Positions 7,092 through 16,822 of a stretch of 61,254 bases of DNA are shown here, piece by piece. The notes under the pieces are model-generated. The model was not told the DNA's origin. It did no database searches and saw only the letters and a program-made list of their open reading frames with translations. Every line of letters starts with the position of its first letter. Position 1 is the first letter of the stretch. The translations under genes were made by a program, and so were the position numbers. Source of the DNA: UBA2093 sp044340485 (GTDB taxonomy: Bacteria; Actinomycetota; Acidimicrobiia; Acidimicrobiales; Ilumatobacteraceae); assembly GCA_044340485.1 (NCBI GenBank), contig JBIITN010000010.1, forward strand, positions 1 to 61,254, written 5' to 3'.

Positions 7092-10021
7092 TGGATCGCT
7101 CCCCTGTGACCAAACGACGTTGACGTCCACGCATCAGCCATGTCGATACCTGTCCACGAAAACACTTGTGAGAGCGTGGTGATGGTGAGGCTGTTGTGAT
7201 CACACACAGAGCCGATACAAACTGCGTCGTCGCCAAACAGTGAGCGAATCTGATCTGCATTGTCGGGGTGAACTTCAATCACAATTCGCCCACTCGACTC
7301 AGCAAAAAGTCCGGCTATTTCGTGTGTTCCGTCGATATGGGCTTCAATTCCCTTACCGCTACCAATCACCATTTCGGCTAAGGCAACGGCAAGACCACCC
7401 TCGCCACAATCATGGGCGCTTTCGACAAGTCCGGCACGTATTGCCGTATGCAATGTTGCATAACGATGCGGTGCGCCGTGATCGGGTGCCGGCACTTCAC
7501 CACCGTAATCACCACCAAGAACAAGATGTAGATGACTACCCCGCAATTCGTCCCGTGTGGTCCCGAGAAGAAACAGCTCGTTGCCGACAGATTTCAGATC
7601 GGTTGTCACGACGGCATCGGCATCGGGAACAAATCCCAAGGCGGTTATGACGAGTGTGGGCGGAATGGAATGTCTCTGACCATCGGTGTCTGTGTATTCG
7701 TTGTTCAGTGAATCCTTGCCAGACACAAATGGTGCTGAAAACATCCGTGCCGCATCGCAGCAACCCGACACGGTGGCGACTAGATCACCCAAGGTGGAAG
7801 GTCGACGCGGGTCTCCCCATGAAAAATTGTCGAGTAATGCAATCTGCGACGGATCCGCACCAGCAACAACGGCGTTACGAATGGCTTCATCGACCACTGC
7901 ATGGGCCATACGTTCTGGGTCATAGATGCCGTATTGAGGATTGACACCAATACCAATAGCAAAACCACTTGTTCGTTCGGGGCGTGCGATAACGACACCG
8001 TCAGATGGGCCTGCTTGAGAAGAGCCAGACATGGGACGCACAACAGTGGCGCCCAAGATCTCATGGTCATAACGACGGATAATGGGTTCTTTCGATGCAA
8101 TCGTTGGATGGGCCAACAACTGAAGCAGCACACGCTGCGCATCGATCTCAGGAAGCAGTGTGTGCACGCGTCGCGGGTCGGGCAACGCAGCTGTCATATT
8201 GCGTCGCGGCCGTCCGTCATGTAAGAAATCCATCGGAAGATCCACGACGGGCACATCTCCATGCCGCACGACTAATTGCTTCGAACCAGTGAATGTTCCA
8301 ATGTCGTTTGCCACAATTCCAATGTGCTGTGCACGTTGCATTACTTCTTCCACATTGTGTCCTGGAACTGCAAGCACCATTCGCTCTTGTGCCTCAGATA
8401 ACCACACTTCCCAAGGTGCAAGTCCGTGATACTTACGATCGACACGAGACAGGTCGACATCAACACCGAGATGTTCACCCATCTCCCCTACCGCCGATGA
8501 CAAACCACCTGCACCGCAATCAGTCAACGCATGACAGAGCGGATCGGGTCGATCGAGAATGTCGATGAGCAAATCTGTGACGAGGCGCTCGGTAATTGGA
8601 TCACCAATCTGCACAGAAGCACCCGCAACCTCGCCGGTTGTGGCATCCATCGTCATTGACGAAAACGTTGCACCACGAATACCATCGCGCCCTGTTGCAC
8701 CGCCCACCACCACGATGTGATCACCAACTTGCGGTCCAACCAAAGCATCTGCACCCAGTAACACCTCGCCGATACATCCGCAAAACACGAGCGGGTTTGC
8801 CACGTAACCCGAGTCGTACAACACCGCACCAGCGACGGTGGGGACACCAATCTTGTTGCCGTAATCAGCAACACCATCAATAACGCCTGCTTCGATGATG
8901 GCGGGATGCAGTACTCCATCTGGCAACAGATGATGATCCAGATCACGAGGACCAAAACACAAAATATCGGTGAGTGCCACAGGACGAGCAGGTGCAGCCA
9001 AGACATCGCGGATCACCCCTCCTACCCCAGTGTTTGCTCCACCAAAAGGTTCAATTGCGCTTGGGTGATTATGAGTTTCTGCTTTGACCGCCAGCGCTAC
9101 TCCGTCAGCAAAACGCACAATGCCGGCATTGCCATCGAAGGCCGACACCACAAATGAGGCACCTATTTCATCTGTGCATCGGCGCAACTGTGCCAACAGT
9201 GGCTCCACTTCAATTTCTTGAGATTCGTCTGCGCTGTGAGCAACGATTCGTGCGCGGAACGTCTTATGCGAGCAATGATCGCTCCATGTTTGGGCGATTG
9301 TTTCAAGCTCAGCATCAGATGGATCACGACCAATGGTGTTGTACCACGCAGCCACTACTTCCATCTCTTCATGATCAAGGGCCAGTGCGCGATCTGCATT
9401 GATCCGACGACGTTCATCAGACGTGGTACCGCGCAACCGAACTACTTCGACGCGAATAGATTCCCCGCTACTGTCACCGTTGTCTTCACTAACAACATCT
9501 GAGGCAAAAGTTGGAGCGACCCGATCAATTGCCCACACTTCGATAACTGCGTTACTTAATACGGCTGTAGCGAGTCGAGTGATGTCTTCATTAGTTAACG
9601 ACGCACATCCCGTCAGTATGTAATACGTTCCCGTTACCGCCTCAACTTCATAGCCCAACCGCCCAGCACTACGTACGATCTGGTCCGCGACACGGTCAGT
9701 CACTCCGACGCGGCGCACTACTTCAACACGCACAGTGTCTGACCCTGCCTGGTGAGTTCCGGCAGCGCTGTCAAACATTTCTTCGTTACACATGGTGACT
9801 TCAGCATCTGCACTAAAGGGCTCGTTGATGAGTTCATTGACAATGTGTGTCGCTGCATCATGATCAATAGGACCACGGAGATACACCAGTTCGTGCGCAC
9901 AAGCACCAACGCCGTGGTAGCCAAGCAACTGCAGACGGGAATTCAACGTTTCGTTGACAGAAGGAAGAGCATTGCGACAGATTCGTGCCAATTGAAGAAC
10001 TTGAGACTCCAACGCCCGCAT
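7088..10021 (-). CDS. purL: FGAM synthase large subunit with PurS-like N-terminal domains
   Basis: ATP-dependent FGAR amidation subunit, first gene of the purine operon. At 977 aa it is about 230 residues longer than the classical small PurL. The extra N-terminal part holds two PurS-like segments: around residues 40-80 (LVYLRGPIDHDAATHIV) and 95-165 (VRVEVVRRVGVTDRVADQ through LSNAVIEVWAIDRV). Typical PurL then begins at about 215 (ETIAQTWSDHCSHKTFRARI) and includes KAETHNHPSAIEPFGGA and DCGAGGLSSAVGE. No separate purS is visible, so the PurS role may be built in. The ATG lies 8 bases after a possible -10 (TACTGT, minus strand) with no clear Shine-Dalgarno. Confidence 0.93.
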   Translation of the reverse strand: MRALESQVLQLARICRNALPSVNETLNSRLQLLGYHGVGACAHELVYLRGPIDHDAATHIVNELINEPFSADAEVTMCNEEMFDSAAGTHQAGSDTVRVEVVRRVGVTDRVADQIVRSAGRLGYEVEAVTGTYYILTGCASLTNEDITRLATAVLSNAVIEVWAIDRVAPTFASDVVSEDNGDSSGESIRVEVVRLRGTTSDERRRINADRALALDHEEMEVVAAWYNTIGRDPSDAELETIAQTWSDHCSHKTFRARIVAHSADESQEIEVEPLLAQLRRCTDEIGASFVVSAFDGNAGIVRFADGVALAVKAETHNHPSAIEPFGGANTGVGGVIRDVLAAPARPVALTDILCFGPRDLDHHLLPDGVLHPAIIEAGVIDGVADYGNKIGVPTVAGAVLYDSGYVANPLVFCGCIGEVLLGADALVGPQVGDHIVVVGGATGRDGIRGATFSSMTMDATTGEVAGASVQIGDPITERLVTDLLIDILDRPDPLCHALTDCGAGGLSSAVGEMGEHLGVDVDLSRVDRKYHGLAPWEVWLSEAQERMVLAVPGHNVEEVMQRAQHIGIVANDIGTFTGSKQLVVRHGDVPVVDLPMDFLHDGRPRRNMTAALPDPRRVHTLLPEIDAQRVLLQLLAHPTIASKEPIIRRYDHEILGATVVRPMSGSSQAGPSDGVVIARPERTSGFAIGIGVNPQYGIYDPERMAHAVVDEAIRNAVVAGADPSQIALLDNFSWGDPRRPSTLGDLVATVSGCCDAARMFSAPFVSGKDSLNNEYTDTDGQRHSIPPTLVITALGFVPDADAVVTTDLKSVGNELFLLGTTRDELRGSHLHLVLGGDYGGEVPAPDHGAPHRYATLHTAIRAGLVESAHDCGEGGLAVALAEMVIGSGKGIEAHIDGTHEIAGLFAESSGRIVIEVHPDNADQIRSLFGDDAVCIGSVCDHNSLTITTLSQVFSWTGIDMADAWTSTSFGHRGAIQ

Positions 10022-10122
10022 TGACTATGACAGTACGACCAGTTCTTCTTTACGTTCCATACAGAAATGGGACAATGTCTTTACTTTTGATTAACTGCTT
10101 TACATTTTCTAAAAGTTGACCA

Positions 10123-10773
10123 TCACTGTGACGGGAGATGCAACGGCAATCCATCGAATGTTTCACATGCCGCAAACTTTTCCACAGGATGACGGCGCAA
10201 CTTCGTAGGAAGAAATGCAGGCCATCCGACGAGCAATACCGCTGCTAGTGCATAACCATTTGGCACGTTCAACATCTGGCGCACGAGTTCTTCGTCGTAG
10301 CTGAGCAAAGTGGTGATACGAGTTCCCAAACCCTCATTACGGGCCGCCAGTTGAACGTTTTGTATAAACGGGAAAATCGAGCCACCGGCAACCACGCTTG
10401 GTCGCGGGGCGTCACGATCGGTCACCGCAATTGCTGCCATGTCCACCCAGATCGCAAGATGAACCGGAATGGTGTGCAATTGGTCTGCCATGCGTGCCGC
10501 GTCATCGAGGGCTACTCGTACTTTCTCAGAGTGCGTCTCGGCGGGCCCATACATCTCTGTCACGTAGCGATCCCAGGTGCGTCGGTACTGATCACGAAGA
10601 GCTTCCCTCATTGCCTCATCGCGAATAACAACAACTTTCCAGCCCTGACGATTACCTCCACTTGGAGCAAAGCGGGCGTTGTCGAGCACCCGATACAACA
10701 CCTCGTCTGACACAGGAGTCGACTCATATTCGCGACATCCCGGCATGTGTCGCATTGCTTCGATGAGGTCCAT
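10123..10773 (-). CDS. nitroreductase-family FMN oxidoreductase
   Basis: 216-aa NADPH/FMN-type nitroreductase fold protein. It has an N-terminal MRHMPGCREY segment (compare the RRSIRxF of the family), ARFAPSGGNRQGWKVVVI, the usual flavin phosphate-binding S-G-x-N-x-Q block, and a C-terminal GYALAAVLLVGWPA preceding the final basic segment. The physiological substrate cannot be told. The ATG at 10773 has AAGGAG about 6 bases upstream and sits one base after the stop of the upstream oxidoreductase gene, so the two are one transcription unit. The 101 bp to purL hold the probable purL promoter. Confidence 0.85.
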   Translation of the reverse strand: MDLIEAMRHMPGCREYESTPVSDEVLYRVLDNARFAPSGGNRQGWKVVVIRDEAMREALRDQYRRTWDRYVTEMYGPAETHSEKVRVALDDAARMADQLHTIPVHLAIWVDMAAIAVTDRDAPRPSVVAGGSIFPFIQNVQLAARNEGLGTRITTLLSYDEELVRQMLNVPNGYALAAVLLVGWPAFLPTKLRRHPVEKFAACETFDGLPLHLPSQ

Positions 10774-10774
10774 C

Positions 10775-12193
10775 TCAGTCTCCTTTCAATGAACGTATTG
10801 CAGCACGTGCCGCATTCAACCCGCACATCCCGTGTACGCCTCCGCCTGGTGGCGTTGCCGACGAACACAAATACACACCACGAGCACCCGTTGCGTACGG
10901 ATTCACTGCAATTCGTGGGCGCATAATCATTTGTTTCATCGTGTTTGCTCCCACAGCGATATCACCGCCAATGTAATTGGGGTTGTATGCAGCCATCTCC
11001 ATCGTGTTGCGCACAAACATCCCAACAATGCGCTCGCGAAAACCTGGTGCAAATCTTTCGATTTGGGAAATGATCGCTTCTGTGGCGTCACCAGTGAATC
11101 CGTGCGGCACATGTGCATACGCCCAAATGGCATTCACTCCGTCTTTTGAACGTGAAGGATCAGCCAGATATTGCTGCCCTACCAACACAAATGGACGCAC
11201 AGGCATCTTGCCTCGTGATGTTGCGTGTTCAGCCTCAACAATTTCGTCGAACGTTCCACCGCAATGCACAGTCCCCGCACGACCAACGTCGCTGTTAGTC
11301 CATGGAACATCACCACGTACGGCAAAATCCACTTTGTACGCACCGGGACCATAGACGTATTTGCCATATGCGCGTCGAACTTTTGGCGGCAATGCATCAC
11401 CCATAATGGAGATAGCCGCTGTGGGTGACGTATCGAGCATCACAATATCTGCAGCAGGAATCTGTGACAGTGACCGGACGTGCACGCCGGTATGAATTGT
11501 TCCACCTTGAGCGGCAAAATACGACGAGAGGGCGCGTGCCAACTCAATGGTGCCCCCTCGCACAACCGGCCAACCATAAGCCTGCCCCACCGTTGTCAAC
11601 ATCATGCCAACAGCAGAGGAAAAAGGCCCTCGTAGCGACGTCAGCGCATGAGCTGCGCTACCACCAAACAATGCGCGCGCTTCTGCAGTTTTAAACACGC
11701 GTGCTGTCCATGTTGCAGGTGGAATCGATGACATACCAAAGCGTGCAAAAAGAAACGGATGCGATGGCCAGCGAACAACAGGCGACAAAGCATCAGCAAG
11801 AAGTTCATCACATCGGTTCGTGAGTCCACCGAATGCGCGGGACCACCGACGTTCGTCGTCGCCCAATCCAGCGGCCGTGCGAGATACGTTGCGATAGAGC
11901 AACGCGGCGTTTCCTCCATCAAGTGGATGCGCTAGTTCAACTTCTGGCCACAACCACGTCAGGCCATGATCGGCAAGTGGTAACGACTGAAAAAACGGGG
12001 ATGCAACGCCAGTTGGGTGAAACGCGGCGCAATCATCGTGCAACACACCAGGAAGCGTGTGCTCGCTAGTGCGCATACCGCCACCAACAACGTCGGCCAT
12101 TTCATAGACAGTGACCTCTATGCCATGTTGCGCTAAGTGAATTGCAGCAGCAAGACCGTTTGGTCCACTCCCCACAACGGCAGCAGTCGTCAT
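10775..12193 (-). CDS. phytoene-dehydrogenase-like FAD oxidoreductase
   Basis: 472-aa flavin oxidoreductase of the phytoene desaturase-related group. The N-terminal Rossmann motif VVGSGPNGLAAAIHLA is followed by an acidic residue in VYEMADVVGGGMRT; C-terminal YLCSSATPPGGGVHGMCGLNAA matches the conserved FAD-binding end of CrtI/CrtO-like proteins. No other carotenoid gene is adjacent, so the substrate is unknown. The start ATG has no Shine-Dalgarno but lies 6 bases after TACACT, consistent with leaderless transcription. Coupled with the downstream nitroreductase gene (1 bp gap). Confidence 0.87.
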   Translation of the reverse strand: MTTAAVVGSGPNGLAAAIHLAQHGIEVTVYEMADVVGGGMRTSEHTLPGVLHDDCAAFHPTGVASPFFQSLPLADHGLTWLWPEVELAHPLDGGNAALLYRNVSRTAAGLGDDERRWSRAFGGLTNRCDELLADALSPVVRWPSHPFLFARFGMSSIPPATWTARVFKTAEARALFGGSAAHALTSLRGPFSSAVGMMLTTVGQAYGWPVVRGGTIELARALSSYFAAQGGTIHTGVHVRSLSQIPAADIVMLDTSPTAAISIMGDALPPKVRRAYGKYVYGPGAYKVDFAVRGDVPWTNSDVGRAGTVHCGGTFDEIVEAEHATSRGKMPVRPFVLVGQQYLADPSRSKDGVNAIWAYAHVPHGFTGDATEAIISQIERFAPGFRERIVGMFVRNTMEMAAYNPNYIGGDIAVGANTMKQMIMRPRIAVNPYATGARGVYLCSSATPPGGGVHGMCGLNAARAAIRSLKGD

Positions 12194-12199
12194 GGGCTC

Positions 12200-12205
12200 A
12201 GTGTA
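12200..12205 (-). promoter_or_regulatory. -10 element of a leaderless transcript (phytoene-dehydrogenase-like gene)
   Basis: Minus-strand TACACT, then gagccc, then the ATG at 12193. Spacing of 6 bases places the expected transcription start at or beside the start codon. Confidence 0.5.
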
Positions 12206-12220
12206 TGGAGCAATTACTGA

Positions 12221-13498
12221 CTAGTGAGCTGGAATGGAGTCGTGGCTCTCTGCAGAGATCTTCGGAGAACGCGCGAGGATAATAAGTGCAACTAGTGCCG
12301 ATGCAATGGATGCAAAGAGAATCGCCATTTTGGCATCGGCCCGCAGCACCTCGTCTTCAAATGCCAATTCGCTGACAAACAACGCAACGGTAAAACCAAT
12401 TCCAGCAGCATGGCCCACACCCCACAATGTGAGACCACCCGAACCCTTTGGCATCTGGGCGATACCTGCTTTTGTCGCAATCTTTGTTGCGAGAAGGACA
12501 CCAACAGGCTTACCAATGAAGAGACCAGCCACGATGCCCCATGCGACGCGTGAGGTCAATGCATCATTAATCGAAGTGGTGGAGATCTCAATACCCGCGT
12601 TCGCAAGGGCAAAAACAGGAACAATAAAGAAACTCGCCCATGGAGCAAGATGGTGCTCAAACCACTCCAGGACGGTGACGTGTTCGTCTGTGGCAACGAT
12701 TGCACCACTTTCAGTCTCTCGACCCCGAACAACTCCGCTCACATTAAGTGGTGTTAATGGGGTGAGCAATCCGGTAGCCACACCTGCCAAGGTTGGGTGC
12801 ACACCGGCCTGCAAAAGACAGAACCATGCGATAACTCCAGCAAGGATGTACACCGGCACGTACTGAACGTTCATGCGCTGCAAAATTACGACCGACAGCA
12901 CGGCCACAATTGCAACGAGCAGAACCCATATCGAGACACCAGTTGAATAGAACAGCGCGATCACAAGAATCGCTCCGATGTCATCAACCACCGCAAGACC
13001 GAGTAAGAAGACTCGCGCTCCTGCCGAAACACGCGTTGCCATAATCGATAACAAACCAGTTGCAAGTGCGATGTCGGTTGCCATTGGGACTCCCCAACCT
13101 TTTGGCGCATCTCCTGCTGCAATAGCGAGATACAACAACGCAGGCACAATCATGCCACCCAATGCAGATACAAGAGGCAACATAATTTGCTGACGAGACG
13201 CTAAATGGCCCGATGTGGCCTCGCGCTTGATTTCCATACCAACAACAAAGAAGAAGATGGTCATGAGACCGTCATTAATCCAGTGATGAAGATCCATCTC
13301 TAATGAGTAACGGCCCAGAGTCAATGCAAAGTCGGTATGCCACACACTTGCGTACGCGGCTTTCCATGGCGAGTTTGCCCACACGAGCGCGACCAGTGTT
13401 GCAAGAACCAACAGCGCACCACCTGCAGCCTCGGTGCGCATGAAGTCCCGTAGCGGCGCAAGCGCGCGGACACGCGGCTCGGTCTGTGTTGCTGTCAT
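12221..13498 (-). CDS. nhaA: Na+/H+ antiporter NhaA
   Basis: Inner-membrane sodium/proton exchanger for pH and Na+ homeostasis. 425 aa, about twelve hydrophobic segments. Conserved pieces are HHWINDGLMTIFFFVVGMEIKRE near residue 70, ATDIALATGLL and the paired aspartates in LAVVDDIGAILVIALFYS, matching the Asp163/Asp164 site of E. coli NhaA, then ANAGI. The start ATG at 13498 has GAGG 8 bases upstream; a TTG 18 bases earlier is in frame but would contain the Shine-Dalgarno itself. It stands alone, between nrdJ and the phytoene-type gene. Confidence 0.95.
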   Translation of the reverse strand: MTATQTEPRVRALAPLRDFMRTEAAGGALLVLATLVALVWANSPWKAAYASVWHTDFALTLGRYSLEMDLHHWINDGLMTIFFFVVGMEIKREATSGHLASRQQIMLPLVSALGGMIVPALLYLAIAAGDAPKGWGVPMATDIALATGLLSIMATRVSAGARVFLLGLAVVDDIGAILVIALFYSTGVSIWVLLVAIVAVLSVVILQRMNVQYVPVYILAGVIAWFCLLQAGVHPTLAGVATGLLTPLTPLNVSGVVRGRETESGAIVATDEHVTVLEWFEHHLAPWASFFIVPVFALANAGIEISTTSINDALTSRVAWGIVAGLFIGKPVGVLLATKIATKAGIAQMPKGSGGLTLWGVGHAAGIGFTVALFVSELAFEDEVLRADAKMAILFASIASALVALIILARSPKISAESHDSIPAH

Positions 13499-13625
13499 TG
13501 CAAGGCCCTCTTCCAAAAACGTCGGCGTCGCCTACCAAGCCCTGTTGACCTCGGCGCGACCACGGCGTTCCACACTAGACGCAACAACCCCCGCTGGCAC
13601 TGTTGCAGCCCATCAAAATGGACCG

Positions 13626-13641
13626 CCCTGTGCGAGCAGGG
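13626..13641 (-). terminator. weak hairpin after nrdJ
   Basis: CCCTG (13626-13630) pairs with CAGGG (13637-13641) in the 167-bp gap after the nrdJ stop. There is no clear T-run, so termination activity is doubtful. Confidence 0.25.
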
Positions 13642-13665
13642 GTTGAACGCTTGTGATCGGTCGGG

Positions 13666-16491
13666 TCAGCTACAGCCGCTGGTGCTGCCACATGATGGGC
13701 ATGCATGGCATGAGCCTGCTCGCACCATCTGGACTCCACACTGCATGCACATTGGTGCATCACTGTGGCGAACGATTGGCCCTGAGTGATCAGACACGGG
13801 AGCAGTGGGTGCAACACCTAACTCAATTTGGGTCACCAGTTCTGACACTGATGGCACGCTCTTTGGGTCTGTTGCAAGCTCTGATCCGCTGCTGGTTTCA
13901 ACAACTGATTCCTCAACACCAGGAAGTGTTGGCTGCAAACGCTCGTCACGGCTAAAGATGCCAAGTTCTGCACGCTCTTCATAGGTGAGATATTCGAGGC
14001 CGAGGCGACGGAACAAGTAGTCCATGATCGAGGTAGCGATACGGATGTCTGGATCATCTGTCATACCTGCTGGTTCAAAGCGCATGTTGGTGAATGCTTC
14101 GACAAAAGCGCGAAGCGGCACACCGTATTGCAGACCATAGGAAATGCTCTTGGCGAATGCATCCATGATGCCTGCCATGGTGCTTCCCTGCTTTGACACA
14201 GTGAGGAATACTTCACCAGGGCGACCATCTTCGTATTCACCGATGGTTGCAAAACCTTTGCAATCTGCAACGCGGAACTCGAATGTGCGACCACGACGTG
14301 AACGAGGAAGCTTTTGACGAACGGGCTGAGTAATGATCTTTTCGATCACTTTCTCAACAGCTCCCGTTGCAGCCGACACTGCATCGTCATTGCTCTTGTC
14401 GTCTTTTTTCGCAGTGGACAATGGCTGTGCCACTTTGCAGTTGTCGCGGTAGATCGCCACGGCTTTCAGACCAAGCTTCCATGACAACATGTGCAACTCT
14501 TCAACCTCTTCAACAGTTGCCTCTTGTGGCATGTTGACGGTCTTTGAGATAGCACCCGACAAGAACGGCTGCACCGCTCCCATCATGCGCACGTGGCCTT
14601 CGTAGTGAATGGTGTTGTCACCCATCGAGCACGCAAACACCGACAAGTGTTCAGATGCGAGATGAGGTGCACCGATGATCGACTTGTTTTCATCGATGTA
14701 CGCAATGATGTCGTCTACTTGCTGTGCGCTGTATCCAAGGCGACGAAGTGCGCGTGGAATTGTCTGGTTGACAATGCTCATGGTTCCGCCACCGACCAAC
14801 TTCTTGATCTTTACAAGACCAAGGTCAGGCTCGATACCCGTGGTGTCACAGTCCATCATGAGACCAATGGTGCCGGTTGGTGCAAGAACACTGGCCTGGC
14901 TGTTACGCACGCCGTACTCTTCGCCATCGCGCACCGCGATCTCCCATGCTTCTTTGCCTGCAGCAACAAGATCTTGCTGGATCACATCTTCGTTTTCGAT
15001 GCGGTATGCCTCATCACGATGCATGCGTAACACGTTCAACATGTAGCGCTCATTTTCTGGAAAGCCCGAAAATGGCCCGAGACGGCTTGCAATGCGAGCA
15101 CTCGTTGCATACGAGTGACCGGTCATCAGTGACGTGAGAGCTGCTGCCCATGCGCGTCCTTCTTTGCTGTCGTATGCAAAACCCAGAGCCATCAACAATG
15201 CGCCAACGTTTGCGTAGCCAATGCCGAGCTGACGGAACTTGCGGCTGTTGTCGCCAATTGCCTCTGTTGGGTAATCAGCACGGCCTACCAAAATTTCCTG
15301 TGCGGTGAAAATGGTCTGCACGGTGTGCTTGTATGCATCGACATCGAAGTGATCATTTTCATCGAGGAACTTCAACAAGTTGATGGAGGCAAGGTTGCAC
15401 GCTGAGTCGTCGATGTGCATGTATTCAGAACATGGGTTCGAACCATTGATACGACCTGTTGCGTGAGCGGTGTGCCACTTGTTAATGGTCGTATCGAATT
15501 GAAGACCGGGATCGGCGCACTCCCATGATGCTTGTGCAATTTGACGCCACAGATCGCGGGCTTTCATTGTTTTCACTGCACGACCATCGGTGACCGCGTT
15601 GAGGTTCCAATCGCGATCTTCAACAACTGCGTTCATGAATTCGTCAGTGACGCGCACACTGTTGTTTGCATTTTGGTACTGGATGCTAAATGAGTCTGAA
15701 CCATCGAGATCCATGTCGAAACCGGCGTCACGCAACACGCGAGCCTTGCGCTCTTCTTTCACTTTGCACCAAATGAACTCTTCAACGTCTGGGTGATCAA
15801 CATTCAAGATGACCATCTTTGCGGCGCGACGAGTCTTGCCACCTGACTTGATGGTCCCTGCAGATGCGTCCGCACCGCGCATGAACGACACCGGACCAGA
15901 TGCGGTACCACCACCATTTAGTTGTTCAGCGCTGGAGCGAATGCGCGACAAGTTGATACCAGAACCTGATCCGCCTTTGAAGATGATTCCTTCTTCGCGG
16001 TACCAGTTGAGAATGTCGGCCATAGTGTCTTCCACCGACAAGATGAAACATGCACTTGCTTGCTGTGGAACACCCTTCACACCAATGTTGAACCACACAG
16101 GGCTGTTAAACGCAGCTCGCTGAGTGACCAAGATGTACTTCAATTCGTTGCGGAACGCCTCTGCTTCTTCTGTGTCGACGAAGTATCCACCCTCAATACC
16201 CCAATCGGTGATCGTGTCGGCGACGCGGTCGACAACTTGACGCATGGAGTTCTCGCGCTCTGGTGTTCCAGGAGTACCACGGAAATATTTCTGCGCAACA
16301 ATGTTCGTTGCGTTCAATGACCAACCAACAGGGAACTCGACTCCCAATTGTTCGAAGGCAACAGTGCCGTCTTTCCAGTTTGTGATGCGCGCATCGCGAC
16401 GCTCCCATGTGAGCTCGTCGTAGGGATGAACACCTGGGGTTGTGAAGTGGCGGCGGATTCCAATAGTGAGTCGGTCGGGTGCGAGAGACAT
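13666..16491 (-). CDS. nrdJ: class II (adenosylcobalamin-dependent) ribonucleoside-diphosphate reductase
   Basis: Makes deoxyribonucleotides with a B12 radical, so it works with or without oxygen. 941 aa. Visible are the N-terminal RNR segment (TQRAAFNSPVWFNIG), the glycine-rich GGSGSGINLSRIRSS, the active-site stretch GSNPCSEYMHIDDSACNLASIN with conserved cysteine, and PTGTIGLMMDCDTTGIEPD. The C-terminus ends in a cysteine-rich zinc-ribbon-like tail (CMQCGVQM through CPSCGSTSGCS) typical of actinobacterial NrdJ. ATG at 16491 has AGGAAAG about 11 bases upstream. An NrdR box and DnaA-box-like sites lie in the upstream region; the NrdR repressor is encoded at 20049-20507. Confidence 0.96.
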   Translation of the reverse strand: MSLAPDRLTIGIRRHFTTPGVHPYDELTWERRDARITNWKDGTVAFEQLGVEFPVGWSLNATNIVAQKYFRGTPGTPERENSMRQVVDRVADTITDWGIEGGYFVDTEEAEAFRNELKYILVTQRAAFNSPVWFNIGVKGVPQQASACFILSVEDTMADILNWYREEGIIFKGGSGSGINLSRIRSSAEQLNGGGTASGPVSFMRGADASAGTIKSGGKTRRAAKMVILNVDHPDVEEFIWCKVKEERKARVLRDAGFDMDLDGSDSFSIQYQNANNSVRVTDEFMNAVVEDRDWNLNAVTDGRAVKTMKARDLWRQIAQASWECADPGLQFDTTINKWHTAHATGRINGSNPCSEYMHIDDSACNLASINLLKFLDENDHFDVDAYKHTVQTIFTAQEILVGRADYPTEAIGDNSRKFRQLGIGYANVGALLMALGFAYDSKEGRAWAAALTSLMTGHSYATSARIASRLGPFSGFPENERYMLNVLRMHRDEAYRIENEDVIQQDLVAAGKEAWEIAVRDGEEYGVRNSQASVLAPTGTIGLMMDCDTTGIEPDLGLVKIKKLVGGGTMSIVNQTIPRALRRLGYSAQQVDDIIAYIDENKSIIGAPHLASEHLSVFACSMGDNTIHYEGHVRMMGAVQPFLSGAISKTVNMPQEATVEEVEELHMLSWKLGLKAVAIYRDNCKVAQPLSTAKKDDKSNDDAVSAATGAVEKVIEKIITQPVRQKLPRSRRGRTFEFRVADCKGFATIGEYEDGRPGEVFLTVSKQGSTMAGIMDAFAKSISYGLQYGVPLRAFVEAFTNMRFEPAGMTDDPDIRIATSIMDYLFRRLGLEYLTYEERAELGIFSRDERLQPTLPGVEESVVETSSGSELATDPKSVPSVSELVTQIELGVAPTAPVSDHSGPIVRHSDAPMCMQCGVQMVRAGSCHACPSCGSTSGCS

Positions 16492-16594
16492 GGTGGCTTT
16501 TCTTTCCTAGTGCCCTTTGTGGGAGCAGATCGTGAGATGGATGGCGTTCGATACAAAATCCACACCTGCACTTACGACCCTATGTGGATCCCAA

Positions 16595-16610
16595 ACACAA
16601 TATGTTGTGG
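16595..16610. promoter_or_regulatory. NrdR box upstream of nrdJ
   Basis: ACACAATATGTTGTGG matches the NrdR consensus acaCwAtATaTwGtgt at nearly all positions and is about 105 bases upstream of the nrdJ ATG. A second box at the usual distance of about three helical turns was not evident. The cognate repressor gene nrdR lies about 4 kb away in the same window. Confidence 0.7.
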
Positions 16611-16822
16611 TTTTTTGCCCCGATGGCGGCTTACGCCACAACCGGTTGAGAGATTACAGCACTGTAGTTACACCCATGTCAACGATTGTCGAGATATTTC
16701 TTTGTAGACGCGCTCGCAGCAGGGCACCACAGGTTCAGGACGGCCCAGCCCCACGACTGCCATGGTTCCCCGCTACGAACGATCACACGTCAAAGGGTAC
16801 GGCTGTGGCCCTGTGAATTGGA

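Noticed and set aside
10022..10122. Purine riboswitch or PurR operator before purL
   Set aside because: Only 101 bp, no recognisable aptamer or palindrome; just a weak TACTGT -10 candidate.
13575..13817. Minus-strand 80-codon frame between nhaA and nrdJ
   Set aside because: It overlaps the nrdJ zinc-ribbon end in another frame and shows no family features.
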